Under the pieces are notes generated by a model, which was not told where the DNA came from, did no database searches, and saw nothing but the letters and a program-made list of their open reading frames with translations. Positions 54,989 through 63,143 of a stretch of DNA of 64,000 nt are shown piece by piece; within the stretch, counting starts at the first letter, position 1; each line of letters starts with the position of its first letter. The DNA comes from Archangium sp. (GTDB taxonomy: Bacteria; Myxococcota; Myxococcia; Myxococcales; Myxococcaceae). Location: positions 1 through 64,000 of the forward strand of contig JAUXRX010000004.1 of NCBI GenBank assembly GCA_030681645.1, in the 5' to 3' direction. Both the position numbers and the translations under genes were made by a program.

Positions 54989-55014
54989 ACTGCACACCAC
55001 TGGAGGAGCGGCCG

Positions 55015-55584
55015 ATGCGAAAGCTGAGCGTCTTCAACCACGTCTCGCTCGACGGCTACTTCGTCGACGGGAAGGGCGCCATGGACTGGGCGCACAAGTC
55101 AGACCCCGAGTGGAACGCCTTCGTCGCGGGCAACGCGCGCGATGCGGGCGGGGTGCTCGTGTTCGGCCGCGTCACCTACGAGCTGATGGCGAGCTTCTGG
55201 CCGAGCCCCCTGGCGCAGCAGCTGGACCCGGTGGTGGCCGCGGGGATGAACGCGGCCGAGAAGCTCGTCTTCTCCCGCTCAATGAAGAAGGCCTCGTGGA
55301 ACAACACGCGGTTGATCAAGCGCGGGCTCACGCAGGAGATCACCCGGCTCAAGGCCGAGCCCGGCAACGGCCTGGTGGTGATGGGCAGCGGCACCATCGT
55401 CGCGCAGCTCGCGGCAGCGGGCCTCGTCGACACCTACCAGCTGGTGGTCAACCCCCTGGTGCTGGGCAGGGGCCGCACGCTCTTCGAGGGCGTGAAGAAA
55501 CCCATCGCGCTCGAGCTGACCGGCACGCGCCGCTTCAAGAACGGCAACGTGGTGCTCAGCTACGCTCCCGGTCCGTTGCCGTGA
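55015..55584 (+). CDS. Dihydrofolate reductase/RibD C-terminal-like protein
   Basis: A 189-aa protein of the RibD C-terminal/DHFR superfamily: KLSVFNHVSLDGYFVD at the N-terminus, VLVFGRVTYELM, the NADPH-binding VMGSGTIVAQL and LVVNPLVLGRGRTLFEG. It probably reduces a small molecule with NADPH but is not a housekeeping DHFR or RibD. A strong ribosome-binding site (GGAGGAG) lies seven bases upstream. It is the likely target of the divergent HxlR regulator, a common arrangement for stress-induced reductases. Confidence 0.9.
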   Translation: MRKLSVFNHVSLDGYFVDGKGAMDWAHKSDPEWNAFVAGNARDAGGVLVFGRVTYELMASFWPSPLAQQLDPVVAAGMNAAEKLVFSRSMKKASWNNTRLIKRGLTQEITRLKAEPGNGLVVMGSGTIVAQLAAAGLVDTYQLVVNPLVLGRGRTLFEGVKKPIALELTGTRRFKNGNVVLSYAPGPLP

Positions 55585-55613
55585 GCCTCGACGGCATCAC
55601 GGCAACGACCTGA

Positions 55614-55697
55614 GGGATATTCCCTGAGCTCGCCTGGGTTGATGCCGTTCTGGAGCCGGGGCGCCAGCGGACGGAACCGTGATCAACCCAGGCGAGC
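55614..55697. repeat. Long inverted repeat between convergent genes
   Basis: Arms gctcgcctgggttgat (55628-55643) and its exact reverse complement (55682-55697) enclose a 38-bp loop. A smaller palindrome gggatattccc (55614-55624) precedes it. It lies between the convergent genes ending at 55584 and 55709 and could be a bidirectional terminator, although T runs are missing. Confidence 0.6.
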
Positions 55698-55708
55698 GAG
55701 AGGGTAGG

Positions 55709-56383
55709 TCAGTTCCAGGTGATGGGCTCGTCGGGCGTGCCCCAGCCGTCGCCGGTGCCGACCTTGCGCCCGTTGGCGTTGTAGAGCTCGATGGCGAACG
55801 AGTCGTGCATGAACTGGGCGACGATGGTGAACGGCTCGCCCCGCGCGGTCAGCTTCCTGGCGATGGGCGGATCGAGCAGGTCGTTCTCCGCCGCCCGGCG
55901 GGCCCGCGCGTCGAACGAGGTGCGCGCCGAGCGGGAGAGCTGATCGAGCCCGACCGCGGGCAGCGCGTCAGGCGACCACTTCGGGCTCACCAGCACCCGG
56001 GCGGCGAGCTTCGCGGCGTGGGTGGGGGTCTTGTGGAGCTCGGCGATCTGCGCGGCGAGCTGACCGACCTTCCCCATCTTCGCGCGCTCGGCGGCCGACA
56101 GCCCGTTGCCGTCGAGGTCGTACGCGTTGACCAGCTTCGCCTTCGCCAGCTTCAGCGCGCTGGCGACGTCGGCCCTGGTGATGCTCGCCCCGGGCGCGGC
56201 GTCGCGGTGGTCGACGTACTTGTAGAAGGTGTCGACCAGCGCGCGCTCGGTTCCGGTGAGCTCCTGGAGCTTCTTCGTGACGTCGGCCCGGCTGGCGCGG
56301 CCATCGGGGCCACCTGCCGCGATGATGGTCTTCGCGGCCTGGTCCAGCACGGTGTGAATCGACTTGCGGGAGACGTTGGGCAT
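55709..56383 (-). CDS. Hypothetical protein with an EF-hand-like loop
   Basis: A 224-aa soluble protein with no signal peptide. The N-terminal 60 residues are helical. The loop YDLDGNGLSAAE near residue 93 has the D-x-D-x-N-G-x-x-x-x-x-E spacing of a calcium-binding EF-hand, and an earlier YVDHRDAAPGAS segment may be a degenerate partner. The C-terminal 90 residues contain VAQFMHDSFAIELYNANG and end TPDEPITWN. I do not recognise the family. Calcium binding is an inference from one loop only. Confidence 0.75.
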   Translation of the reverse strand: MPNVSRKSIHTVLDQAAKTIIAAGGPDGRASRADVTKKLQELTGTERALVDTFYKYVDHRDAAPGASITRADVASALKLAKAKLVNAYDLDGNGLSAAERAKMGKVGQLAAQIAELHKTPTHAAKLAARVLVSPKWSPDALPAVGLDQLSRSARTSFDARARRAAENDLLDPPIARKLTARGEPFTIVAQFMHDSFAIELYNANGRKVGTGDGWGTPDEPITWN

Positions 56384-56424
56384 GCGCCCTTATAGCGGCC
56401 GAGGCGCTCACCCCTGGTAGTAGA

Positions 56425-56892
56425 GTGCTGCGGCTCGTGACGCCCTCCCCCGCCGCCACCCAGCCGATTGCTCCGCGCGCGTGGACGGTCGACGCCCTGT
56501 TCAACCCGGCGGCGCGCTACCTCGCGCTGTTCGCCATCAGCGTCTCGTTCTTCTTCCCCGTGAGCGGGCTGGGCTTCGACCTGTGCATGCTGCACGCGGC
56601 GACGGGCCTGCCCTGCCCGGGCTGCGGCATGTCGCGAGCGATCTCCGCCATCTCGCAGGGCGACTTCTCGGCGGCGATGGGGCTCAACCCCTTCGCCTTC
56701 TTCGCGTGGCCCACCTTCCTGGTGCTCGCGGTGTTGACCCTCCTGCCCACGCGGCTGCGCCAGCGCGTCGAAGCGCGGGTGCGGAGCTCACCGCGCGCGG
56801 GGAAGATCTACGAGCTGGTGTTCTGGTCGTTCCTCGGCTTCGGGCTCATTCGCCTGGGCGTGTTCCTGGTGCTGGCCGAGCGCTTTCCCTGA
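56425..56892 (+). CDS. DUF2752 membrane protein
   Basis: A 155-aa protein with the DUF2752 signature GLPCPGCGMSRA in a loop after the first transmembrane segment. Hydrophobic segments are at about 31-50, 93-107 and 131-150. The paired Cys may bind metal or undergo redox change. The function of the family is unknown. GTG at 56425 is used; GTG at 56437 is possible. It begins a run of three small membrane-protein genes. Confidence 0.85.
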   Translation: MLRLVTPSPAATQPIAPRAWTVDALFNPAARYLALFAISVSFFFPVSGLGFDLCMLHAATGLPCPGCGMSRAISAISQGDFSAAMGLNPFAFFAWPTFLVLAVLTLLPTRLRQRVEARVRSSPRAGKIYELVFWSFLGFGLIRLGVFLVLAERFP

Positions 56893-56937
56893 GCTGTTCC
56901 ACGCCGCACCGCTGCACGCCCCGGAGGGGGACCTCGC

Positions 56938-57201
56938 ATGGCCATGATCATTCTTCTCGTCGTGCTGCTCGCCGCGCTGGTGCAGTTGGTCTGCGCCATC
57001 TTCATCTACATCCACGCGTTCCAGCAGAGCGTGGGCACCGGGTTCCTGGTGCTCTGCGTGCCCTGTTACATCTTCTTCTACATCCACGATCAGTTCCAAC
57101 ATGAGCACAAGCAGACGATCGTCGCCCTCTTCTACGCGAGCATCGGCGTCAACGTGCTGATGCGGATCATCGGAATGACGATGGGCCGCGGCAGCTTCTA
57201 G
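56938..57201 (+). CDS. Small three-TM membrane protein
   Basis: An 87-aa, very hydrophobic protein with segments at about 3-25, 33-48 and 61-79 and a His/Gln-rich loop (HDQFQHEHKQT) between the second and third. The ribosome-binding site GGAGGGGG precedes the ATG by about seven bases. Its stop codon overlaps the next start by one base (TAGTG). Family unknown. Confidence 0.75.
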   Translation: MAMIILLVVLLAALVQLVCAIFIYIHAFQQSVGTGFLVLCVPCYIFFYIHDQFQHEHKQTIVALFYASIGVNVLMRIIGMTMGRGSF

Positions 57202-57602
57202 TGCGTCACGCGCTCGGCCAGTGCGCGCTTCACCCCGAGGTCGCGGCGGTCGAGATCTGCACGCGCTGCGGCGCCTTCGCGTGCGGAGACTGCGTCGAGT
57301 TCACCGAGACCGTGCCTTCGCAGACGCTCTGCACGACCTGCTACTCGCGGTACTTCTCCCAGAAGGCCTCGCAGCGGGCCGTGGCGGGGTTGGTGCTGGG
57401 CCTGGTCGGCATCAGCACCTGCTGGCTGCTGGGCATCGCCGCGTGGATCCTCGGGCAGCAGGAGCTCGAGGCCATCGAGCGCGGCGAGGCCCCCGAGAAG
57501 GGCAGGAACCTCGCCTCGGGGGCGAAGTGGCTGGGGCTGATTCAGCTCGGCCTCACCGTGCTCGCTGCGTTGATCGCCGGGGTCGCCTTCGCGGCCAGGT
57601 AG
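57201..57602 (+). CDS. B-box-like zinc finger plus DUF4190 membrane protein
   Basis: A 133-aa protein. Residues about 8-50 have C-x-H-x-x-x-C-x-x-C-x-x-x-x-C-x-x-C-x-x-C-type ligands (CALHP, CTRCGAFACGDC and CTTC), as in small B-box/RING-like zinc fingers. Two hydrophobic helices follow (GLVLGLVGISTCWLLGIAAWILG and LIQLGLTVLAALIAGVAF) with the DUF4190 layout. It starts at GTG in the stop codon of the preceding gene, so both are translated together. It is convergent with the aldo/keto reductase gene, three bases apart. Confidence 0.82.
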   Translation: MRHALGQCALHPEVAAVEICTRCGAFACGDCVEFTETVPSQTLCTTCYSRYFSQKASQRAVAGLVLGLVGISTCWLLGIAAWILGQQELEAIERGEAPEKGRNLASGAKWLGLIQLGLTVLAALIAGVAFAAR

Positions 57603-57605
57603 TGA

Positions 57606-58397
57606 TCACCACTTCCGGTCGAGCTGGGTCAGCTCGGCAGGGGTGAGGGTGAAGTCGAGCGCGAGGTCTTCCTTCAGGTGAGCGGGGTCGGTGGTGCCGC
57701 TGAGCGGCAGCATTCCCACGTCGCAGGCGAAGCGGAAGAGCACCTGCGCCGCCGTTCTCGAGGTGCGCTTCGCCATCGCCCGCACCTCGGCGCTCTCCAG
57801 CACCCGCGGGTTGGCGGTGAGCAGCGAGAAGCCCTGGTAACGCACGTGGTTCGCCCTGCAGAACGCGCGGACGTCCGCGTCCCAGCCGGTGCGGGCGTAG
57901 CAGCGGTTCTGCACGAAGCCCGGCTTCACCTTCGCGCGCGCGAACAGGGTCTTCAGTTGATCGAGCGAGACGTTCGAGACGCCGAGCGCGGTGGCGCGGC
58001 CGCTCGCGTGCAGTCCTTCCATCGCGGCCCACGCTTCTTCGTCCGCGGCGCGCCAGCCGGAGCCGGTCGAGGGGCCGTGCAGCAGGTAGGAATCGAGGGT
58101 GGAGAGGCCCAGGTGCTCGAGCGAGCTCTGGCAGGACTGCTCGACCTGCACGGTGATGCTCGCCTTCGGATCGTAGGGGAGCCGCTCGTCCTGCCCGGCG
58201 CGGAAGGTGAACTTGGTCTGGATGAAGAGCTGGTCTCGCGGGATCCGCACGGCCTGCAGCGCCTGGCCGACTTGCGCCTCGTGGTAGTGCTTGCGCTGGT
58301 TCGCCGTGTCGATGCCGCGGAAGCCGGCCTCGAGGGCGAGGCTCACCAGACGCGCGGTGTCGTCTTCCTTCCAGGCGGTGCCGTAGAGGAGGTCCAT
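57606..58397 (-). CDS. Aldo/keto reductase family protein
   Basis: A 263-aa NADPH-dependent oxidoreductase. The catalytic tetrad is visible: Asp in GIDTAN, Tyr in KHYHEAQVG, Lys in IQTKF and His in YLLHGP. The NADPH-binding C-terminal segments LLTANPRVL and LPLSGTTDP are present. It is shorter than usual (about 270-330) but complete. The ATG at 58397 is chosen because the region before it is a family B repeat; a frame through the repeat would add residues such as SPSPRGERLGG. The substrate is unknown. Confidence 0.9.
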   Translation of the reverse strand: MDLLYGTAWKEDDTARLVSLALEAGFRGIDTANQRKHYHEAQVGQALQAVRIPRDQLFIQTKFTFRAGQDERLPYDPKASITVQVEQSCQSSLEHLGLSTLDSYLLHGPSTGSGWRAADEEAWAAMEGLHASGRATALGVSNVSLDQLKTLFARAKVKPGFVQNRCYARTGWDADVRAFCRANHVRYQGFSLLTANPRVLESAEVRAMAKRTSRTAAQVLFRFACDVGMLPLSGTTDPAHLKEDLALDFTLTPAELTQLDRKW

Positions 58398-58405
58398 GGT
58401 TGTTG

Positions 58406-58443
58406 CCCTCCCCCCCAACCTCTCCCCTCGGGGAGAGGGAGAC
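58406..58443. repeat. Family B repeat, copy B6
   Basis: Stem-loop cctctcccctcggggagagg within the 52-bp gap between the aldo/keto reductase start and the PilZ gene stop. Confidence 0.75.
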
Positions 58444-58449
58444 AAGCGG

Positions 58450-59349
58450 TCACTCCGTTCGTTTCGGAATCACCCCGCCCATCTCGACGAAGCGCTGCAA
58501 CGCCCGCTCGAGGGCCATCGACTTGAGGCGCTCGTCATCGAGCTGCGCCGCGATGTCCTGCAGCTCGGCCCGCAGGGTCGCGTCGCCCTTGGCCTCGAGC
58601 TGGTTCTTGAGCGCTCGCACCTCGGCGTCGAGCTCGGCCCTGAGCGCGGCCGCGCGCTGGGCGTCGGCTTCGAACTCCGCGATCAACCGCGTCACCGCGT
58701 CGTCGCGGGTGCTGCTGAGCGCGGCCTGCGAGCGCGCCACCTTGAGCTCGGCGTCACCCTTCTCGAGGCGCTCCACCAGCCCCTCGACGTGGCCGCGCAG
58801 CGCGGCTCGCTCGGCCTCGAGCGCCTGCACCCGGCCCTGCAGCTCGTGAGAGAGGTGCACCAGCACCCCGCACTCGGCCTGGGACGCCTCGAGCTTCTGC
58901 AGGGCTTCAGCCTCGTTCTCGCGCAGGAGCGCCAGCGTCTCCTCGTACGCCTCGATGGTGCCGCGCGCCTCGGCGAGCTGCGCCTGGAGCTGGGCGGGGT
59001 CGACCGCGGGAGGCTCGACGGGCTGCTGGTGCGCCTTGATGATCTGCTCGAGCGACTGCTTCGTCTCGGCGTCGACCATCGAGAAGCGCACGCCGAAGCC
59101 GCGCGGCGTGCCGTCGGGCGCGTGCTCCTGCCGCATCACCTCGCCCCGCAGGCGCACCGGCGGCTGCTCCTGCACTGACAGCTCCACCACCACCGCCGTG
59201 CCCTGCGCCAGCGGCTTCCGGCTCCGCACGAAGAGGCCACCCATGGAAAGGTCCCGAAGGTAGCTCGCCCGAAACGCCTCCTGGCTCGCCACCCTCACCT
59301 CGACCCGCGACACGCGCTGTCGCACGAACTCCCGCCGCTCGATGCCCAT
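58450..59349 (-). CDS. PilZ-domain protein with long coiled coil
   Basis: A 299-aa protein. Residues about 1-105 are a PilZ domain with both c-di-GMP contacts: R-x-x-x-R (REFVR) at the N-terminus and DLSMGG further on. Residues 120-290 are a long, nearly uninterrupted coiled coil rich in Glu, Ala, Leu and Arg. It probably changes shape or partner binding when c-di-GMP binds, as PilZ adaptor proteins do in motility or development. No membrane segment. The start at 59349 is preceded by no strong ribosome-binding site. Confidence 0.85.
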   Translation of the reverse strand: MGIERREFVRQRVSRVEVRVASQEAFRASYLRDLSMGGLFVRSRKPLAQGTAVVVELSVQEQPPVRLRGEVMRQEHAPDGTPRGFGVRFSMVDAETKQSLEQIIKAHQQPVEPPAVDPAQLQAQLAEARGTIEAYEETLALLRENEAEALQKLEASQAECGVLVHLSHELQGRVQALEAERAALRGHVEGLVERLEKGDAELKVARSQAALSSTRDDAVTRLIAEFEADAQRAAALRAELDAEVRALKNQLEAKGDATLRAELQDIAAQLDDERLKSMALERALQRFVEMGGVIPKRTE

Positions 59350-59480
59350 GAAGCGCCCATTTTGAAAGACACCCCCCAGGACTGGGGAGTGCTTTCGTTG
59401 CCACTGGATCGTCTGGAAACGGCACCCACACCCGACCACCCGTACCAGCGGGACGAAGGGGCCTATGATTTGCCGACCCC

Positions 59481-61439
59481 GTGGCCCCGCTCATCCGTCC
59501 CCAACGCACGTTTGCGTGCCTGTCGTTGCTCGCGCTGGTGTCGTCGGCGGGCTTCGCCGCAGAGGCCACCCTGCAGCTGGAAAAATCTCCCCTCGTGCTG
59601 GGCCAGACGGAGTCGGTCGCGGTCACCATCACCGTCGCCGAACCCGCGGGTGAGGCGTTGCGGCCGCTGCGGCTGGCGGTGAACGTGGGCAGCTTCTCCC
59701 CGGTGCAGCGCAGCGCGCAGGGCAAGTACCGCGCGATCTACACCCCGCCCTCCACGCGTTTTCCCCAGGTCGCGCTCGTCGCGGTGTGGCGCGAGTCGGG
59801 GGCGGACGCGCCGATCGAGTTCCTGCGCATTCCCCTGTCCGGCTCGACGAAGCTGCCGGTGGGCGCGAAGCGGCGCTCGAAGGTCACCGTCAACGTCGGT
59901 GACCAGTCGTTCGGCCCGGTGCTCGTCGACGACGGCAACGTCGAGGTGCCCATCATCGTTCCTCCCGGCGTGCTCGAGGCCGAGCTGCGCGTGCGCGAGC
60001 CGAACGGGAACTCGCTGACGAAGCGGCTGCCCATCGACGTGCCCGCGTACAACCGCGTCACCGCCGCTCTCGTGCCGCACGCCATCGTCGCCGACGGGAA
60101 GGCGCAGGCGCGGCTCGACATCTTCTACGACAAGGCCGAAGCGTCGATGAAGGAGTCGCGGCTCAAGGTGACCGCGTCGGTGGGCAGCGTCACCTTCGAC
60201 CACGCCGAGCGCGGCCGCTTCGTCTACTGGTACCGCCCGCCTGCCGGCACCAGCGCGGCGGCCGTGGAGTTCACCGTCGGCGTGGACGGCGACGTGCGCG
60301 CGAAGGCGTCGGCGCGGCTGACGCTGGGCCTGACGCCCGCCGCGCGGGTGGTGCTGCGCCCGCCCGCGAAGCAGATGAAGGCCGACGGCACCTCGAAGGA
60401 GCCGCTCGAGGTGGTGGTGCTCGACAACGAGGGGCTCGGGCTGCCTGATCAGAAGATCGACCTCACCGCGAACGGCGTGCCGATGAAGGGGCTCAGCTAC
60501 CAGGGCAACGGCTTGTACCGCACCGACTTCGTCGCGCCCGCGTCGTTCCCCGCGGGTGGCCTGGTGCAGTTCGTCGCCAGCACGCCCACCGCCGACGGCA
60601 CCGCGCTGCAGGGCGTGGCCAACTACCTCATGTCGGCGACGGGGCTGCCGCGGCAGGCGACGTGGCGGCTGACGCCCGCGCCCATTCCGGCGGACGGCCG
60701 CACCGGCGCCGAGCTCCACCTCGACGTGCGTGACGAGGCGGGGCTCCCGCTGCCCGGCGCGAAGCTGGTGGCGGTGGCGAGCCACGGCACGCTCGGGCCC
60801 GTCGAGGAGGAAGGTGAAGGGCGGTACCGCGCCGCCTACGTCCCGCCGCAGAACATCCCCGACGGGGAGACGCTGATCCGCGTGGTCGATTCGAGCGGGC
60901 AGTTCGAGCAGCGCATCGAGGTGCCCATGCGCGAGGACGTGCGGCGCTTTCTCATCGGCGTGCGCGGCGGCTACGTGCACAGCCTGGGTGACCTGTCGGG
61001 CCCGCGCGGGGGCGTCGACCTCTCGGTGCCGGTGCGCGTAGGCAGCGTGTACCTCTGGTTCTCGGTGCTGGGCCAGGTGGGCGCGGCGAGCCAGACGGTG
61101 AGCGACGCGAGCGGCACGCTCACCACCCAGAGTGAGCTGTTGTTCTTCCCCTTCTCCGCGCGGTTCGCCGTGGAGCTGTACGCGGGGCGGCGGCTGGCGC
61201 TGCAGCTCGGGGCAGGTGGCGGCGCGACGTATGCGCGGTACTCCACCTCGTTGACCGGCGAGCGCAGCGCGGCCTGGGGCCCGAACGCGCTGGGCTTCGT
61301 CGCGCTCACGCTCGCGGTGGGGCCGGGGCACTTCTTCCTCGAGGCCGGCTACACGTGGGCGCCGGTGAACGCCCCCGCCTTCCGCGTGGAGACCGGTGGC
61401 GTGGGCGCTTCCGCCGGCTATCGGCTGGGGGTGTTCTGA
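59481..61439 (+). CDS. Surface protein with Ig-like repeats and C-terminal beta-barrel
   Basis: A 652-aa protein with a signal peptide (LSLLALVSSAGFAA). Residues about 30-470 are Ig-like/Big_1-type beta domains with turns such as GKYRAIYTPPS, GRFVYWYRPPAG, GLYRTDFVAPASF and GRYRAAYVPPQ. The last 160 residues form amphipathic strands ending in Phe (RLGVF), the pattern of an outer-membrane beta-barrel. This suggests an Ig chain in the periplasm attached to a C-terminal barrel. The GTG start lies directly upstream of the signal peptide; upstream ribosome-binding sites are weak. Confidence 0.82.
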   Translation: MAPLIRPQRTFACLSLLALVSSAGFAAEATLQLEKSPLVLGQTESVAVTITVAEPAGEALRPLRLAVNVGSFSPVQRSAQGKYRAIYTPPSTRFPQVALVAVWRESGADAPIEFLRIPLSGSTKLPVGAKRRSKVTVNVGDQSFGPVLVDDGNVEVPIIVPPGVLEAELRVREPNGNSLTKRLPIDVPAYNRVTAALVPHAIVADGKAQARLDIFYDKAEASMKESRLKVTASVGSVTFDHAERGRFVYWYRPPAGTSAAAVEFTVGVDGDVRAKASARLTLGLTPAARVVLRPPAKQMKADGTSKEPLEVVVLDNEGLGLPDQKIDLTANGVPMKGLSYQGNGLYRTDFVAPASFPAGGLVQFVASTPTADGTALQGVANYLMSATGLPRQATWRLTPAPIPADGRTGAELHLDVRDEAGLPLPGAKLVAVASHGTLGPVEEEGEGRYRAAYVPPQNIPDGETLIRVVDSSGQFEQRIEVPMREDVRRFLIGVRGGYVHSLGDLSGPRGGVDLSVPVRVGSVYLWFSVLGQVGAASQTVSDASGTLTTQSELLFFPFSARFAVELYAGRRLALQLGAGGGATYARYSTSLTGERSAAWGPNALGFVALTLAVGPGHFFLEAGYTWAPVNAPAFRVETGGVGASAGYRLGVF

Positions 61440-61455
61440 TGCTGGCGACGCATGG

Positions 61456-61490
61456 GGACCGGTCACCCCGGGCGGAGTCGGGGGGCTCAC
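61456..61490. repeat. Degenerate family A half-element
   Basis: The stretch ggtcaccccgggcggagtcg is a mutated left arm in inverse orientation, 25 bp before the full copy A5. No partner arm is visible. Confidence 0.5.
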
Positions 61491-61514
61491 CTTCTCCCGA
61501 AATGGGGCTCGCCC

Positions 61515-61596
61515 CCGTTCATCCCGAGCGGAGTCGAGGGATGGGCGCCCAGGCTCTGCGGAAGACGCCCCTCGACTCCGCTCGGGGTGAACGGTG
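61515..61596. repeat. Family A 82-bp repeat, copy A5
   Basis: Full-length copy ending ggggtgaacggtg. A further right-arm fragment (cccctcggggtgaacggg, 61609-61626) follows and supplies the start codon of the next gene. Confidence 0.9.
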
Positions 61597-61617
61597 AGTT
61601 CGACCAGGCCCCTCGGG

Positions 61618-62952
61618 GTGAACGGGGTCCTGCTCGCGCTGGTCCTCTGCTCGTGCGCAGACGCCGTCGCCCCGATGCGGCTCGAGAGCGTCTCGCCCGC
61701 GCGCGGCGCGGAGGGCCTGGTGATCGACCTCGAGCTCGCCGGCGAAGGAATCCGCGCGGCCGTCGTCACCGACTTCCGCAGCCCGAAGGGCTCGACCCTC
61801 GACGCCACCCTGAGCGTCGCGCTGGTCGTGGGCGATGGCAGCGAGGTGGCGCTCGATGACGTCGTCTTCGTCGACGCGGCGCGGGTGCGCGCGCGCGTGC
61901 CCGCCACCACGCCGCGCGGCCTCTTCGACGTGCGCCTCACCGACGCGCGCGGGGAGACCGCCACGTTGACCGGCGCGTTCTCCATCGTGGCGCCCGCCGA
62001 GGCGGTGGCGCGCTTCGAGTTCCAGCCCGTCGGCCCCCAACACGCGAAGGTGCCCTTCCCGCTGCGCGTGCTGGCCGTCGACGAGGCGGGCTCCCTGGTG
62101 GAGAGCTTCGAGGGCACCCTCGAGTTGACCGATGACACCGGCACGGTCACGCCGCTCACCGTCGGGCCCTTCGTGCGCGGCCGGCTCCAGGCCTTCGTCA
62201 GCATCGACGTGCTCACCCCGGGCACGGTGCTCCACGGGCGCAACGCCGCGGGGAAGACGGGCGACTCGGAGTCCTTCTCCGTCACCCCCGGCCCCGCCAC
62301 CGCGGTGGTGTTCGCGAGCGCGCCGATGGCCGGTGACGCGGGCGGCTGCGTCGGCCCCTTCGAGCTGCGCCTCGTGGACACGTGGGGCTTCGCCACCTCC
62401 GCCACCGCGGACGTCGCCGTCTCGCTGTCGGCGATTCCCGCGCTCGGCGCGGACTTCTTCCTGGACGGCGCGTGCACTGCGGCGGCGAGCGCGCTCACCA
62501 TCGGCGCGGGGGGCGCGGCGGCACAGGTCTACGTGAAGGCCACGGTCGCCGGCCCGCTCACGGTGCGCGCTGCGCCGGACACGCTGCCTTCGGTGCAAGC
62601 CGGGGTGATGGTGCGGCCGCTGGTGCCCAGCGCCCTCACCTTTGCGACCGCGCCGTCGAGCGTGCGGGTGGGCGGGTGCAGCGCCGCGTTCGACGTGCGC
62701 GCGGAAGATTCGCTGGGCAACGTGTCGGCGCCGGCGGGGCCGCTGGTGCTGATCATCGGCGCCACGCCCGCAGCGGGGGTGGCCTTCTTCGATGACCCCA
62801 CGTGCACCACGCCGGTGAGCGCGCCGCAGCTCGATGCCGGCAGGGCGGAGGTGCGGTTCTTCGTCTCGTCCAGCATCGCCGCCACCGTGCGGCTCGACGT
62901 GAGCGCTGCCGGGTTGAGCGCGGCGGCGGCTGACGTGGAGGTGACGCCTTGA
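61618..62952 (+). CDS. Lipoprotein with TIG/IPT-like and repeated beta domains
   Basis: A 444-aa protein. The GTG at 61618 lies in a family A repeat fragment and gives VNGVLLALVLCSC, a lipoprotein signal with lipobox LCSC. An earlier in-frame GTG at 61594 is the end of copy A5. The mature part has an IPT/TIG-like domain (LESVSPARGAEG) and then two or three Ig-like domains, the last two sharing FFLDGACT and FFDDPTCTT segments with two Cys each. It is a paralogue of the next gene (shared SVTP/SVSP-RG start and FELFSDATC-like segment), so the pair arose by tandem duplication. Confidence 0.8.
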   Translation: MNGVLLALVLCSCADAVAPMRLESVSPARGAEGLVIDLELAGEGIRAAVVTDFRSPKGSTLDATLSVALVVGDGSEVALDDVVFVDAARVRARVPATTPRGLFDVRLTDARGETATLTGAFSIVAPAEAVARFEFQPVGPQHAKVPFPLRVLAVDEAGSLVESFEGTLELTDDTGTVTPLTVGPFVRGRLQAFVSIDVLTPGTVLHGRNAAGKTGDSESFSVTPGPATAVVFASAPMAGDAGGCVGPFELRLVDTWGFATSATADVAVSLSAIPALGADFFLDGACTAAASALTIGAGGAAAQVYVKATVAGPLTVRAAPDTLPSVQAGVMVRPLVPSALTFATAPSSVRVGGCSAAFDVRAEDSLGNVSAPAGPLVLIIGATPAAGVAFFDDPTCTTPVSAPQLDAGRAEVRFFVSSSIAATVRLDVSAAGLSAAAADVEVTP

Positions 62953-62978
62953 CCCGCTCACCCGGAAAGAGACCCGCT

Positions 62979-63120
62979 CCGTTCGTCCCGAGCGGAGTCG
63001 AGGGATGGGCGCCCACGCGAGCCGGAAGTCGCCCCTCGACTCCGCTCGGGGTGAACGGGGGCACTCCGCTCGGAGTGAACGGGAGCACTCCGCTCGGAGT
63101 AAACGGGAGCACTCCGCCCG
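62979..63120. repeat. Family A repeat A6 with tandem right-arm copies
   Basis: Full 82-bp element (62979-63060) whose right arm is followed by two more 24-bp near-copies (63061-63084 and 63085-63108, core actccgctcggagtgaacgg) and a third broken copy. The array runs up to the start of the last gene. Confidence 0.88.
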
Positions 63121-63143
63121 GCTTGCGCCGGACTCCTCCGCGC

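Noticed and set aside
63037..63120. 24-bp tandem repeats as a CRISPR array
   Set aside because: There are no unique spacers; the units are contiguous arms of a palindromic element.
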